In this document: positions 35,958 to 44,067 of the stretch, piece after piece | How the letters are laid out: each line of letters begins with the position of its first letter | Position numbering within the stretch: the first letter of the stretch is position 1 | From: Candidatus Pedobacter colombiensis | GTDB lineage: Bacteria > Bacteroidota > Bacteroidia > Sphingobacteriales > Sphingobacteriaceae | Direction: 5' to 3' | Assembly (NCBI GenBank): GCA_029202485.1 | Contig: CP119313.1 | Coordinates: forward strand, 2,480,001 to 2,544,000 | Length of the DNA stretch: 64,000 nt | Position numbers and translations under genes: made by a program | Notes under the pieces: model-generated | Databases searched by the model: none | What the model was told of the DNA's origin: nothing | What the model saw: the letters and a program-made list of their open reading frames with translations, nothing else

Positions 35958-37433
35958 TTATCTTCTTTCTAATTTAACTAAACCTTGTCTTGTAGCTAAA
36001 TACAAATTTCCCTCTTTGTCGAATGTCATTGATGAAATATATGATGTTGATATTGTGGAGTTATTGCTATGATAATTTTCCCAGCCATCATTTAAATCGT
36101 ATCTGACTAATCCGGCTCTATCTGTAGATATCCAAAGGACCTTCTCCTTTCTATCGTATAAAACCTTAGTTGTATGGTTAAAAGGCATTCCTGAATTGGA
36201 AGTTGTAAATTGTTTTATTGAACCATCTATATATCTTATAGCAATTCCTTCATCGTTATTTATCTGCCTGGGTACTTTTCTATCAAACTCATAAAGAGAA
36301 AAATATAGATTGCCTTTTTCATCTTCGTCCATTGAAGTTATACATTTACCTTTTAATACTGTTTCAGTATCATTAAAACTTATTGCTTTTCCTGATTCAT
36401 CAATCATAGTGGAACCACTAAAAGTGCCAATCCAAATTCTGTTTTTAGAATCCCGTTTGGCAAACGTAACTCTGTTTGAGGGAAGTTCTTTAACTTTATC
36501 TTGGTTTATAATAGACCAATTATCCTTCTTATAAATAATGAGACCTTTGTCAGTGCAAAAGAAAACCTCTCCAGTTTCTGGGTTGTTGATAATTTCATAC
36601 GCACCATCGATTCCAATAATTTTGGGATCATGCTTTACCCAGCTTTTATCATCATAGCTATATATGTTCTTATCAACATAAACCCATTTAACATTGTTAT
36701 TGTCAGTTCCAATAGATCGATAGAAACTAAGGCCTTTTTGCCCTGCATTATAAAAAGTCTTTCCGTCAAATGTTACCAGATCGTCACCAGCAGTTAACCA
36801 AAGTAGTCCATTTTTATCGATAGTAATGTTATCATTAGTATTGTCTGGCAAATTTGAATTATCCGACTTCCAAACTGTAATCTTATAATTCTTTAAATTT
36901 TCATTTTTGTAAACATAATTCTTGTTATATATCTCCGGACTATTTGGGCGGTCAAATGATTTTTTGAAAGCAGCTATATTAACCCTTTCTATTTTTCCTG
37001 ATATTTGATTTACCTTTCTGGAGAAAACGAAGGTTTCATTAATGGAGAAAATAAGGTTAATAGATGTTCTTCCTTCCTTTTTATTTGCGGTAACTGCAGG
37101 GGTCCATTTATTAAAATTATTTAATTGTTTGATAATTTGTTGTGTAATTGGATTATTAGATTGGTCTGTATGGCTCAATACACATCCCCGACCGTTAGAA
37201 TCAATTAAAACCTGAAATTTAATAGCTCCATTAATGCCAGTAAGATTTAACGATTTATTTAATTTCTCTTGTAATTCAGCAAAACCCGCTTCATTATAAG
37301 AAGCCTTAACATCTCCGCAATCAAGGCAAAATCTATCTGTTTTACAGTTTTCTAATTTTACTGGGAAGAGGTTTTGTGCTTGAACTCTTAAGGAAAAAAC
37401 AGTTACAATCAGTATAAGTATATATTTAAGCAT
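35958..37433 (-). CDS. Exported two-component-regulator propeller-like protein
   Basis: 491 residues from ATG 37433 (MLKYILILIVTVFSLRVQAQ, a signal peptide); the longer frame adds 10. Residues about 20-150 resemble a TonB C-terminal-like domain (GAIKFQVLIDSNGRGCVLSH, INKWTPA-like NNFNKWTPAV). The rest is a seven-blade-like propeller with repeats such as ITIDKNGLLWLTAGDDLVTF, DSKNRIWIGTFSGSTMI and MTFDKEGNLYLATRQGLVKL. No kinase domain follows, so it is not a hybrid sensor. It is divergent from the next gene. Confidence 0.72.
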   Translation of the reverse strand: MLKYILILIVTVFSLRVQAQNLFPVKLENCKTDRFCLDCGDVKASYNEAGFAELQEKLNKSLNLTGINGAIKFQVLIDSNGRGCVLSHTDQSNNPITQQIIKQLNNFNKWTPAVTANKKEGRTSINLIFSINETFVFSRKVNQISGKIERVNIAAFKKSFDRPNSPEIYNKNYVYKNENLKNYKITVWKSDNSNLPDNTNDNITIDKNGLLWLTAGDDLVTFDGKTFYNAGQKGLSFYRSIGTDNNNVKWVYVDKNIYSYDDKSWVKHDPKIIGIDGAYEIINNPETGEVFFCTDKGLIIYKKDNWSIINQDKVKELPSNRVTFAKRDSKNRIWIGTFSGSTMIDESGKAISFNDTETVLKGKCITSMDEDEKGNLYFSLYEFDRKVPRQINNDEGIAIRYIDGSIKQFTTSNSGMPFNHTTKVLYDRKEKVLWISTDRAGLVRYDLNDGWENYHSNNSTISTSYISSMTFDKEGNLYLATRQGLVKLERR

Positions 37434-37480
37434 CAGGTGTGCTCTTAAGTATGGAGCGATCATTTTTTGTGAGTTATAGA

Positions 37481-37488
37481 CAAATATA
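37481..37488 (-). promoter_or_regulatory. -7 box of the propeller protein gene
   Basis: Minus-strand TATATTTG matches TAnnTTTG exactly; it predicts a leader of about 45 bases before ATG 37433. No clear -33 box. Confidence 0.4.
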
Positions 37489-37591
37489 TAAAACTTTTAA
37501 ACTTATGTTATATGGGATAAAAGGATCCGTAAATTTCCAATGTTTCTATTTCCTTCTAAAAAGTATTATCTTCAAAGCCTTAAACAATCTG

Positions 37592-38779
37592 ATGAAAAAC
37601 GCATTCTCCGCAATTACTGTTTTACTGGCATTTAGCTTACCACTTGTTGTGAATGCCCAGCTTGACCTCAGCTCTCTTGTCGAAACAAACCGCCTCCCTG
37701 AAGGGATGCCAAAGATTGTTAAATGGCTGGACATCGGTATGTCTAAGGTCAATATATCGGGACTTCAAAAATCCGATTCTCAAAGGGGCGACCAGAAATT
37801 CTTAAGCTTCCAAAAAACCGGAGCACTCCCTTTGACCACAAATTTTCCCTTAACAGGTATTACCCTTTCTCAATCTGGAACTCCAAGCTTAAATTTTCCC
37901 AGGATCGGGAAGTCTAAAACCATTTCATTAACCTACTCTTATGAAATGCAGGCTTATTTTGCCTACTCCCCTGACAGATTCGTTTATAACGACAGGCAAT
38001 ATGCATTCATTTTGGCCTGCAACGTAATGCGCCTTGATGACACCCAAATACTGGCCCAGACTTTCAACTTTCTACTCGAAGGAAATTCTAATCAAAAAGC
38101 TTATGAGTTTATCAAACGCATTAATAGTGTAAATAAGACAACGCTAACCGTTCCACCAGGCGAACTTGACATAAACAAATTGACTATACTATTATATAAT
38201 CAATTTACGAGGGGAAAGCTAATGGAAGTAATGTTCCGCACCTTCATACTAGGGAAAGACAACAAAGCTACCGATCGGCAACTCAACCTCTTTTTTAGAA
38301 GCATGGGTAATTTCAGAAATGATGAAGTTAACAGGAAATTAGAGGACATGAACGACCCGAAGATCAATATCAATATGGGGGAAATCTCCAGACTTTTGCT
38401 ACCATCTAAATGGGCAAGTCCGCTAGCCACAAAACCCGTGGATAGTCTTGTAGCCTTCGAATTTCAATACGCAACGGCAAACTTTACATTAGCCCAAAAG
38501 AAACTTACCCTTGCTTTCAACGGCAAGTCCAATCAACCCGGCAAGTTCACAGATGGTAGAGAGTTCCGCTTTGATCAGAAAAAAGGCATGGGAACCTGGC
38601 AATCTATTTACAAACCAAGTGAGGGAATCACTCTTTCCGAACTCTCGATAGAGCTTTCAGAAACCGGTATTCAAATTCTTGGCCGCAGTGCTAATGACCG
38701 TCAGTTTTTGCTACAGTCCATCACCTGGCCCAAGGACTTTGAAAAAGCCAATCTTTATTTATGGAAAGAGAATCCTTAA
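37592..38779 (+). CDS. Exported protein of unknown function
   Basis: 395 residues from ATG 37592 (MKNAFSAITVLLAFSLPLVVNAQ, a clear signal peptide). The upstream reading from 37439 adds 51 residues that run through the divergent promoter. The rest has no motif I recognise: a middle region of helices (QILAQTFNFLLEGNSNQKAY) and a C-terminal strand-rich part (SEGITLSELSIELSETGIQI). No Cys-rich, transmembrane or T9SS C-terminal features. Divergent from the propeller gene. Confidence 0.6.
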   Translation: MKNAFSAITVLLAFSLPLVVNAQLDLSSLVETNRLPEGMPKIVKWLDIGMSKVNISGLQKSDSQRGDQKFLSFQKTGALPLTTNFPLTGITLSQSGTPSLNFPRIGKSKTISLTYSYEMQAYFAYSPDRFVYNDRQYAFILACNVMRLDDTQILAQTFNFLLEGNSNQKAYEFIKRINSVNKTTLTVPPGELDINKLTILLYNQFTRGKLMEVMFRTFILGKDNKATDRQLNLFFRSMGNFRNDEVNRKLEDMNDPKININMGEISRLLLPSKWASPLATKPVDSLVAFEFQYATANFTLAQKKLTLAFNGKSNQPGKFTDGREFRFDQKKGMGTWQSIYKPSEGITLSELSIELSETGIQILGRSANDRQFLLQSITWPKDFEKANLYLWKENP

Positions 38780-39384
38780 AAAAGCAATAATGAGGTTCTG
38801 ACTTTCTGCTATGGTCAAAAGAACTGGTGAAACATTCAGCGACATGAAATGAAATTAACCTCGCAAAATCTTCTCCATCTTTCTGCCCTTAGCCAATTCA
38901 TCAACCATTTTATCTAAATAGCGAACTTGCTGCGTCAAAGGATCCTCAATATCTTCTATACGATACCCACAGATGACTCCTGTAATGAGCTGCGAATTGG
39001 GATATAACGAAGCCACTTGGAAGAACTTTTCAAAAGTTACTTTTTCTTCAATTAACGCTTGTAGTCTTTCGCTATCAAAGCCAGTTAATCAGGCTATAAC
39101 CTGATGCAATTCATCTTTTGTTCTACCTTTCTTCTCCACTTTTGTGAGGTACATCGGATAGACCGAAGCAAAGGTCATTTTAGGTATTTTAATACTAATC
39201 TCCTGTATTAATACTTGCTAAGGAATACAAAATTAACGACAATATAACCTACTCTTTGATAAAATTCAGGAATTAAAATCAAATACCCGCCGATCCTCAT
39301 TAACATTCACGATTCAGAGGGCAATTCTTTGAAGTGCTGATATGGAAGGAAGATTATCCATACAAGGAACCAAATAGGAACATG
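38780..39384. other. Gene-poor stretch holding two decayed genes
   Basis: There is no intact gene. It contains a DUF2200 gene with an internal stop on the minus strand (38855-39178) and a frameshifted VOC C-terminal fragment on the plus strand (39263-39390), both listed separately. Confidence 0.7.
38855..39178 (-). pseudogene. DUF2200 family gene interrupted by a nonsense codon
   Basis: From ATG 39178 the minus strand reads MTFASVYPMYLTKVEKKG and continues to VIA, then TGA at 39091-39089 (codon 30), then LTGFDSERLQAL and on to AKGRKMEKILRG and TAA at 38855. DUF2200 proteins carry Trp-Leu-Thr-Gly at this point, so TGG to TGA explains the stop. Everything else is intact, about 107 codons in one frame. 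The change looks recent, or is a sequencing error. Function of the family unknown. Confidence 0.75.
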
Positions 39385-39390
39385 CTATGA
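39263..39390 (+). pseudogene. Frameshifted C-terminal fragment of a VOC (glyoxalase-like) protein
   Basis: Plus strand from 39263 reads ILINIHDSEGNS, then the frame breaks near 39325-39330; in the next frame EVLIWKEDYPYKEPNRNML follows to a stop at 39388-39390. The joined text H-D-S-E-G-N-S-(F)-E-V-L-I-W-K is the usual C-terminal end of VOC-family domains. One missing T restores the frame. The N-terminal part is absent, and a stop codon (39260-39262) lies directly before the fragment. Confidence 0.6.
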
Positions 39391-40206
39391 TTTGATGAAA
39401 GCCAAAAGGTCCTTATTTATGGTAGTGGCTTCTGTTGTTGGCATTCCATGAGGGAAACCCGGATAGGAAATCAATTTTCCATTTTTCAAAAGCTTTACAG
39501 CCATTGCTCCGGTAATTGGAAATGGAACAATCTGGTCGTCTTCCCCATGCATCACAAGTACAGGAATATCCACATTTTTAAGATCTTCGGTAAAATCTGT
39601 TTCTGAAAAAGCCTTTATACAATCCACATGTGCTTTTACTCCACCCATCATTCCCTGACGCCACCAATTGTACCTAATTCCTTGCGATATTTTTGCTCCA
39701 TCGCGGTTATATCCATAAAACGGAAGGGTAAAGTCCATAAAATATTGTGCTCTATGTAATGCTGTTCCTTCCCGTATTTCATCAAATACAGTCAAAGGAA
39801 TACCCTCCGGATTATTTGCTGTCTGCACCATGATCGGAGTAACAGCACTAATCAGTACTGCTTTAGCTACGCGGCCTTTACCATATTTGGCTACATAGCG
39901 GATCACCTCACCACCTCCCGTAGAATGACCAATATGAATCGCGCTCTTTAGATCCAGTGCCTGGGTCAATTCAGCTACGTCGGCTGCATAAGTATCCATA
40001 TCATGTCCATTTAGCGTTTGGCTAGATCTCCCATGTCCCCTGCGATCGTGGGCAATTACTCTGAATCCCTGTTCCAGGAAAAACATCATTTGTCCATCCC
40101 AATCATCACTTGATAAAGGCCAGCCATGATGAAAAAAAAGAGGCTGACCAGTTCCCCAGTCCTTGTAATAAATTTTGGTTCCGTCTTTTACTTTGATTGT
40201 ACTCAT
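39385..40206 (-). CDS. Alpha/beta hydrolase, non-heme chloroperoxidase-like
   Basis: 273 residues, no signal peptide. It has the cofactor-free haloperoxidase/esterase pattern: FFHHGWPLSSDDWD (oxyanion loop), HDRRGHGRS, nucleophile Ser in IGHSTGGGEVIRY, Asp in VMHGEDDQIVPF and His in PGFPHGMPTTEA. The length matches the family. Substrate unknown; perhydrolase or esterase activity is usual. It is divergent from the next hydrolase gene. Confidence 0.9.
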   Translation of the reverse strand: MSTIKVKDGTKIYYKDWGTGQPLFFHHGWPLSSDDWDGQMMFFLEQGFRVIAHDRRGHGRSSQTLNGHDMDTYAADVAELTQALDLKSAIHIGHSTGGGEVIRYVAKYGKGRVAKAVLISAVTPIMVQTANNPEGIPLTVFDEIREGTALHRAQYFMDFTLPFYGYNRDGAKISQGIRYNWWRQGMMGGVKAHVDCIKAFSETDFTEDLKNVDIPVLVMHGEDDQIVPFPITGAMAVKLLKNGKLISYPGFPHGMPTTEATTINKDLLAFIKS

Positions 40207-40373
40207 TTCTATTGATTTTATAGAGGAAAATTCCTTTCCTCAGCACAACAAATAAATTGGACAACAGGTTTTTATGAAGATTAATTTGATTTAGAGATTA
40301 ATATTAGTCTGATAAACAATTGTAAAAACAAGTATGTTACTATCTATCAAATATGGGTCAAATTTAAAATCCT

Positions 40374-41156
40374 ATGATCATGAAAAAACAAGAAAACAAA
40401 ACCGGACGTTATCTATTGATGACGCTCGCAATGCTCTTTATCGCCTGGTCAACGTCATTCGCACAGATTAAGAATGTGGTACTTGTACACGGAGCATTCG
40501 CTGATGGCTCAGGTTGGAAAGGCGTTTACTCCATCCTTGTAAAAAAAGGTTACCATGTGACTGTCTTGCAGGAGCCGATGACCTCTTTAGAGGATGATGT
40601 CAAAAACTTACGCCACGAATTGGATCGGCTGGACGGTCCGTGTATCCTGGTCGGCCATTCTTATGGTGGAGCAGTCATCACAGAAGGAGGATACCATCCC
40701 AAAGTTGCAGGTCTGGTTTATGTCGCCGCCTTCCAGCCTGATCAAGGTGAGTCTGATCTCACATTATTCCAATCAGCACCTGTTGCACCCGAAAATGCCA
40801 TATTGCCACCAGACAATGCAGGCGTTGTTTACATTGACAGGGCCAGATATCATGCCAGTTTCTGTGCAGACATTCCAAAAGCCGAGGCTGAGTTTATGGC
40901 TGATGCTCAAGGGCAATTCGCCGGAAAGGCTTTCGCCACTCCTATAACTGATCCGGCATGGAAGCACCTTCCGTCTTATGCCTGTGTTGCAACGGATGAC
41001 AAAATGATCAACCCCGTAATCCAGCGCAGGATATATGAGCGTTCCAAATCCAAAACCACAGAGATCAAAGGCAGCCATTGCATTTTCATATCTCAACCAC
41101 AGGCAGTAGCTGCCTGGATCATTAAAGCAGCAACGGAATTATCGGCAAAAAATTAA
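40374..41156 (+). CDS. Exported alpha/beta hydrolase
   Basis: 260 residues with a signal peptide (LLMTLAMLFIAWSTSFAQ); ATG 40374 or 40380 both fit. Motifs: VLVHGAFADGSGWKGVY (oxyanion region), nucleophile Ser in VGHSYGGAVI, Asp in ATDDKMINP and His in KGSHCIFISQP. This group is similar to salicylate/methyl esterases and related exported hydrolases. First of three plus-strand genes (hydrolase, hydrolase, cupin) that may form one unit. Confidence 0.88.
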   Translation: MIMKKQENKTGRYLLMTLAMLFIAWSTSFAQIKNVVLVHGAFADGSGWKGVYSILVKKGYHVTVLQEPMTSLEDDVKNLRHELDRLDGPCILVGHSYGGAVITEGGYHPKVAGLVYVAAFQPDQGESDLTLFQSAPVAPENAILPPDNAGVVYIDRARYHASFCADIPKAEAEFMADAQGQFAGKAFATPITDPAWKHLPSYACVATDDKMINPVIQRRIYERSKSKTTEIKGSHCIFISQPQAVAAWIIKAATELSAKN

Positions 41157-41280
41157 TTAAAAGAGGCCGTCTCATAAGTAAAATTATGGGGTGGTTTTTT
41201 CCTATCAACCGGAAGTACAAACGAGGAGGTACTTTCTGACCAGAACCTCAATCCTTGTTATTCATCAAAAAAATAAGAAA

Positions 41281-42195
41281 ATGAGCAAAATAACAACAAT
41301 AATAGTTGCCATGTTTTTTAGCATTCCAGCTATTGCACAAACCATTAATCCTGCAACGCCCCCCAAAGGCTTTGTCCACAAATATGCAACTGTAAACGGT
41401 ATAAAAATTCATTATGTAACTGGCGGAAAAGGTGAGCCTCTATTATTAATTCATGGGTTTGGGCAAAACTGGTTTATGTGGAACAGGATCATGCCAGAGC
41501 TTTCCAGGCACTTTACCATTATAGCCCCCGATCTGCCTGGCGTTGGTGAATCCGGCAAACCCAAAGATGGTTATGATAAAAAAACAATGGCCAGGGATAT
41601 TCATGAATTGATGAGACAATTAGGTTATACGAATATTAATCTTGCGGGTCATGATATTGGATTGATGGTTGCTTACGCCTATGCTGCACAATATGGTAAT
41701 GAAGTAAAGCGGATTGCTCTATTAGATGCGCTAATCCCAGGTATTGAACCGGTGTGGTCTGATTTGTACCACAAACTTTGGTGGTTTGGTTTTTTTGCAA
41801 GACCCATTGCTGGAGACCTTGTAAAAGGGAAAGCAGGAGAATTTCTTAAAGACTTCTGGCCACAGGTTGGTTATGTGAAAGACCCATTTACAAAACAAGA
41901 AAGCACTGAATTTATAAGAGCTTATTCGACCCCCGGTGCAACAACCGGCAGCTTTTCCTGGTTTGGTGCATTTCCTCAGGATGCCAAAGACAATCTTGAA
42001 TTCAGTAAGCACAAACTTGAAATGCCGCTGTTGGCTATGGGTGCTGAGTATTCTGCGGCCTCCTATTTTGGAGACCATTGCAGACTCGTTGCAAACGATG
42101 TTACAGAAGTTGTCATCAAGGGATCCGGCCATTGGATAGTACAAGAAGGTACTGACCAAGTTTTAAAGGGCTTGCAAGATTTTTTTGAAAAGTAA
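41281..42195 (+). CDS. Exported alpha/beta hydrolase, epoxide hydrolase/dehalogenase-like
   Basis: 304 residues from ATG 41281 (MSKITTIIVAMFFSIPAIAQ, a signal peptide). The longer reading from 41191 adds 30 unsupported residues. Motifs: LLIHGFGQNWFMW (oxyanion region), PDLPGVGESGKP, nucleophile Asp in LAGHDIGLMVAY (D in place of Ser, as in epoxide hydrolases and haloalkane dehalogenases) and a likely catalytic His in KGSGHWIVQE. It acts outside the cytoplasm on an unknown substrate. Confidence 0.85.
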   Translation: MSKITTIIVAMFFSIPAIAQTINPATPPKGFVHKYATVNGIKIHYVTGGKGEPLLLIHGFGQNWFMWNRIMPELSRHFTIIAPDLPGVGESGKPKDGYDKKTMARDIHELMRQLGYTNINLAGHDIGLMVAYAYAAQYGNEVKRIALLDALIPGIEPVWSDLYHKLWWFGFFARPIAGDLVKGKAGEFLKDFWPQVGYVKDPFTKQESTEFIRAYSTPGATTGSFSWFGAFPQDAKDNLEFSKHKLEMPLLAMGAEYSAASYFGDHCRLVANDVTEVVIKGSGHWIVQEGTDQVLKGLQDFFEK

Positions 42196-42240
42196 AATAT
42201 AATTTAAACCCGCAGGCTGTTCCTGCTAATAACTAAAACC

Positions 42241-42762
42241 ATGTATTTCGCTAAAATTTTAAACCGAACAATTTCCCCGAAATTTCAATTCTGCCTTATA
42301 ATTGGATTAAAAATAAATATTATATCAGCAAATGCTCAGTCAGATAAAAATGGGCAGCTGCGCATGACACATCAGGAAATTATGAATGCAAAGACAACCG
42401 GGACAAAAGCTCCCGGATCTTCTAACTTAGGTGCCGTACAGGAAATCGTCATTCATGGGGATCCTTCCAAACCAGGTCTTTATACCATTTTATTAAAAGT
42501 GGCTGCCAATACGAAAATCTCTGCACATCATCATCCCGATGATCGGGTAGGTACTGTAGTGTCTGGGACCTGGTATTTCGGATACGGTGATAAATTTGAT
42601 AAAGACAAATTAAAAAAACTACCGGTTGGAAGTGTTTACTCGGAAGTTCAAAAGCAAAATCATTTTGCAATGACAGGGAACATCCCGGTTATTGTTGAGA
42701 TCACAGGATATGGCCCTTCGGGAGTAACTTTTGTAAACCCAAAAGATGATCCGAAAAGATAG
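42241..42762 (+). CDS. Exported cupin domain protein
   Basis: 173 residues. N-terminal hydrophobic segment (FCLIIGLKINIISANAQ) is a probable signal peptide. A single cupin barrel follows with motif 1 KISAHHHPDDRVGTVVSGTW (H, H, H and a nearby D/R) and motif 2 GSVYSEVQKQNHFAMTG with its His. Probably a metal-binding, extracytoplasmic protein. It lies 45 bp after the hydrolase gene and is the end of the three-gene group. Confidence 0.78.
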   Translation: MYFAKILNRTISPKFQFCLIIGLKINIISANAQSDKNGQLRMTHQEIMNAKTTGTKAPGSSNLGAVQEIVIHGDPSKPGLYTILLKVAANTKISAHHHPDDRVGTVVSGTWYFGYGDKFDKDKLKKLPVGSVYSEVQKQNHFAMTGNIPVIVEITGYGPSGVTFVNPKDDPKR

Positions 42763-42924
42763 TGTATTTTATTTATGTATTCTATGTTTTTATTTCTTCC
42801 TTGTAAACAATTGTCATTATGTAAATGATAATTTACCTGACCCAATTGGGTTGAATTTTATTGCCATGCCCTTATAAAGTCGTTAGCAACTATACTTGTA
42901 AAAATAGAGCTGTGTTGATTTGCT

Positions 42925-43530
42925 TTATTTTTTTGCCCTTACTACTGTACAACCAATTGCTTTTGTAGAGATAACTGTTAAGGCTTTGCCAGCATTCAGT
43001 TCATTTATTGCATCTTCAATATAGTGGGTGCGGGTTGTATTTACCTCCTGCGGATCATCATCCAATGCTCCGGTATACTCAATTACAAGCCCTTTATCAG
43101 TTTTCTTGACAAGGAAAAAGTGAGGCGTTTTGGCTGCGCCATAAAGATTAGTTATTTTCTGCCCCGGATCAAACAAGTATGGAAAAGTATATTTCTTTGA
43201 TGCCGCTCTTTCCTTCATTTTTTCAAAGCTGTTCCCTTTTGAAAGTTCAGGATCGTTCGGATTAACTGCAATCACAGGATAGCCAAAGGGTGTTGATTTC
43301 GCATTTAGGGCAATGATCCGTTGCTCATAAGCCTGTGCATATGGGCAGGTATTGCACGTAAAGACAACAACAAAGCCTTTGGCTTTTGGAAAATCGTCGA
43401 AGCCGACTATTTTGCCATCTACGTTTTTAAGTTTAATATCAGGAGCTGTAGTGCCAGCTGTTAGCGTCTTGATCTGCGCTGTAGCAGAGAACGACAAAAA
43501 TGTCAGCAAGATAATAATGTAATTTTTCAT
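42925..43530 (-). CDS. Exported thioredoxin-like/redoxin protein
   Basis: 201 residues with a signal peptide (IIILLTFLSFSATAQ). It has the AhpC/TSA-thioredoxin hybrid pattern: GTTAPDIKLKNVDGKIVGFD, redox pair in FTCNTCPYAQAYEQRI (CxxC), then YGAAKTPHFFLVKKTDKGLV with cis-Pro in the TPHF motif. It probably reduces or oxidises thiols in the periplasm. It starts 2 bp after the upstream TlpA-like gene, so the pair is one operon. Confidence 0.86.
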   Translation of the reverse strand: MKNYIIILLTFLSFSATAQIKTLTAGTTAPDIKLKNVDGKIVGFDDFPKAKGFVVVFTCNTCPYAQAYEQRIIALNAKSTPFGYPVIAVNPNDPELSKGNSFEKMKERAASKKYTFPYLFDPGQKITNLYGAAKTPHFFLVKKTDKGLVIEYTGALDDDPQEVNTTRTHYIEDAINELNAGKALTVISTKAIGCTVVRAKK

Positions 43531-43532
43531 AG

Positions 43533-44021
43533 CTATTTTATTTGTTGATAGGTATTAATTAATTCTTGAAAGGTGAATTCCTGCTCTTTAAATATACGTT
43601 TACTCTTTACTTTATTGATGAATAATGTAGCTGGTAAAGCACCTGACCAGTCTTTATCTATTCGTTCAATGTATGCCTGCTGATTATTTTCATTTAGTAG
43701 ATATACTTCATTTTTTAGTTTCAGACTCTTTACAATGGGAACAACAGTACTGGTAAGTTTGGATTTAAAATCCAGGCTGATCAGCAGGACTTTTACTTTA
43801 TCTTTTCTAGTGGTCTGACTCAGCTTTTCGAAGTAAGGTAATTCCTTCAGGCAAGGAGCACACCAACTCGCCCAGAAATTAATCACATACACGGTATCCC
43901 CACCCTTTGTGATCCGCTGATCTAGTTGATCCAAAGTAAGCAGTTTCACCGTCTGACCCATTACTGTAAATGAGCAAAAGGTAATTATCATTAGTAGAAA
44001 TACAATTTGTAATTTCCTCAT
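43533..44021 (-). CDS. TlpA-like exported thiol-disulfide oxidoreductase
   Basis: 162 residues from ATG 44021 (MRKLQIVFLLMIITFCSFTV, a signal peptide). A TTG at 44027 gives a 2-residue longer form. The active site is FWASWCAPCLKELPYF and cis-Pro lies in SGALPATLFINK. It is probably a reductant or assembly thioredoxin on the periplasmic side. A perfect -7 box (TAGCTTTG, 44032-44025) ends only 3 bases before the ATG, suggesting a nearly leaderless transcript. Confidence 0.88.
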   Translation of the reverse strand: MRKLQIVFLLMIITFCSFTVMGQTVKLLTLDQLDQRITKGGDTVYVINFWASWCAPCLKELPYFEKLSQTTRKDKVKVLLISLDFKSKLTSTVVPIVKSLKLKNEVYLLNENNQQAYIERIDKDWSGALPATLFINKVKSKRIFKEQEFTFQELINTYQQIK

Positions 44022-44067
44022 ATACAAAGCTATTTAGAAAATTTGAAGATTCCGAAAGCATTTAACT

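Noticed and set aside
41163..41180. GAGGCCGTCTCATAAG-like sequence resembling an insertion-sequence end
   Set aside because: A single copy with no partner repeat or transposase; cannot be supported.
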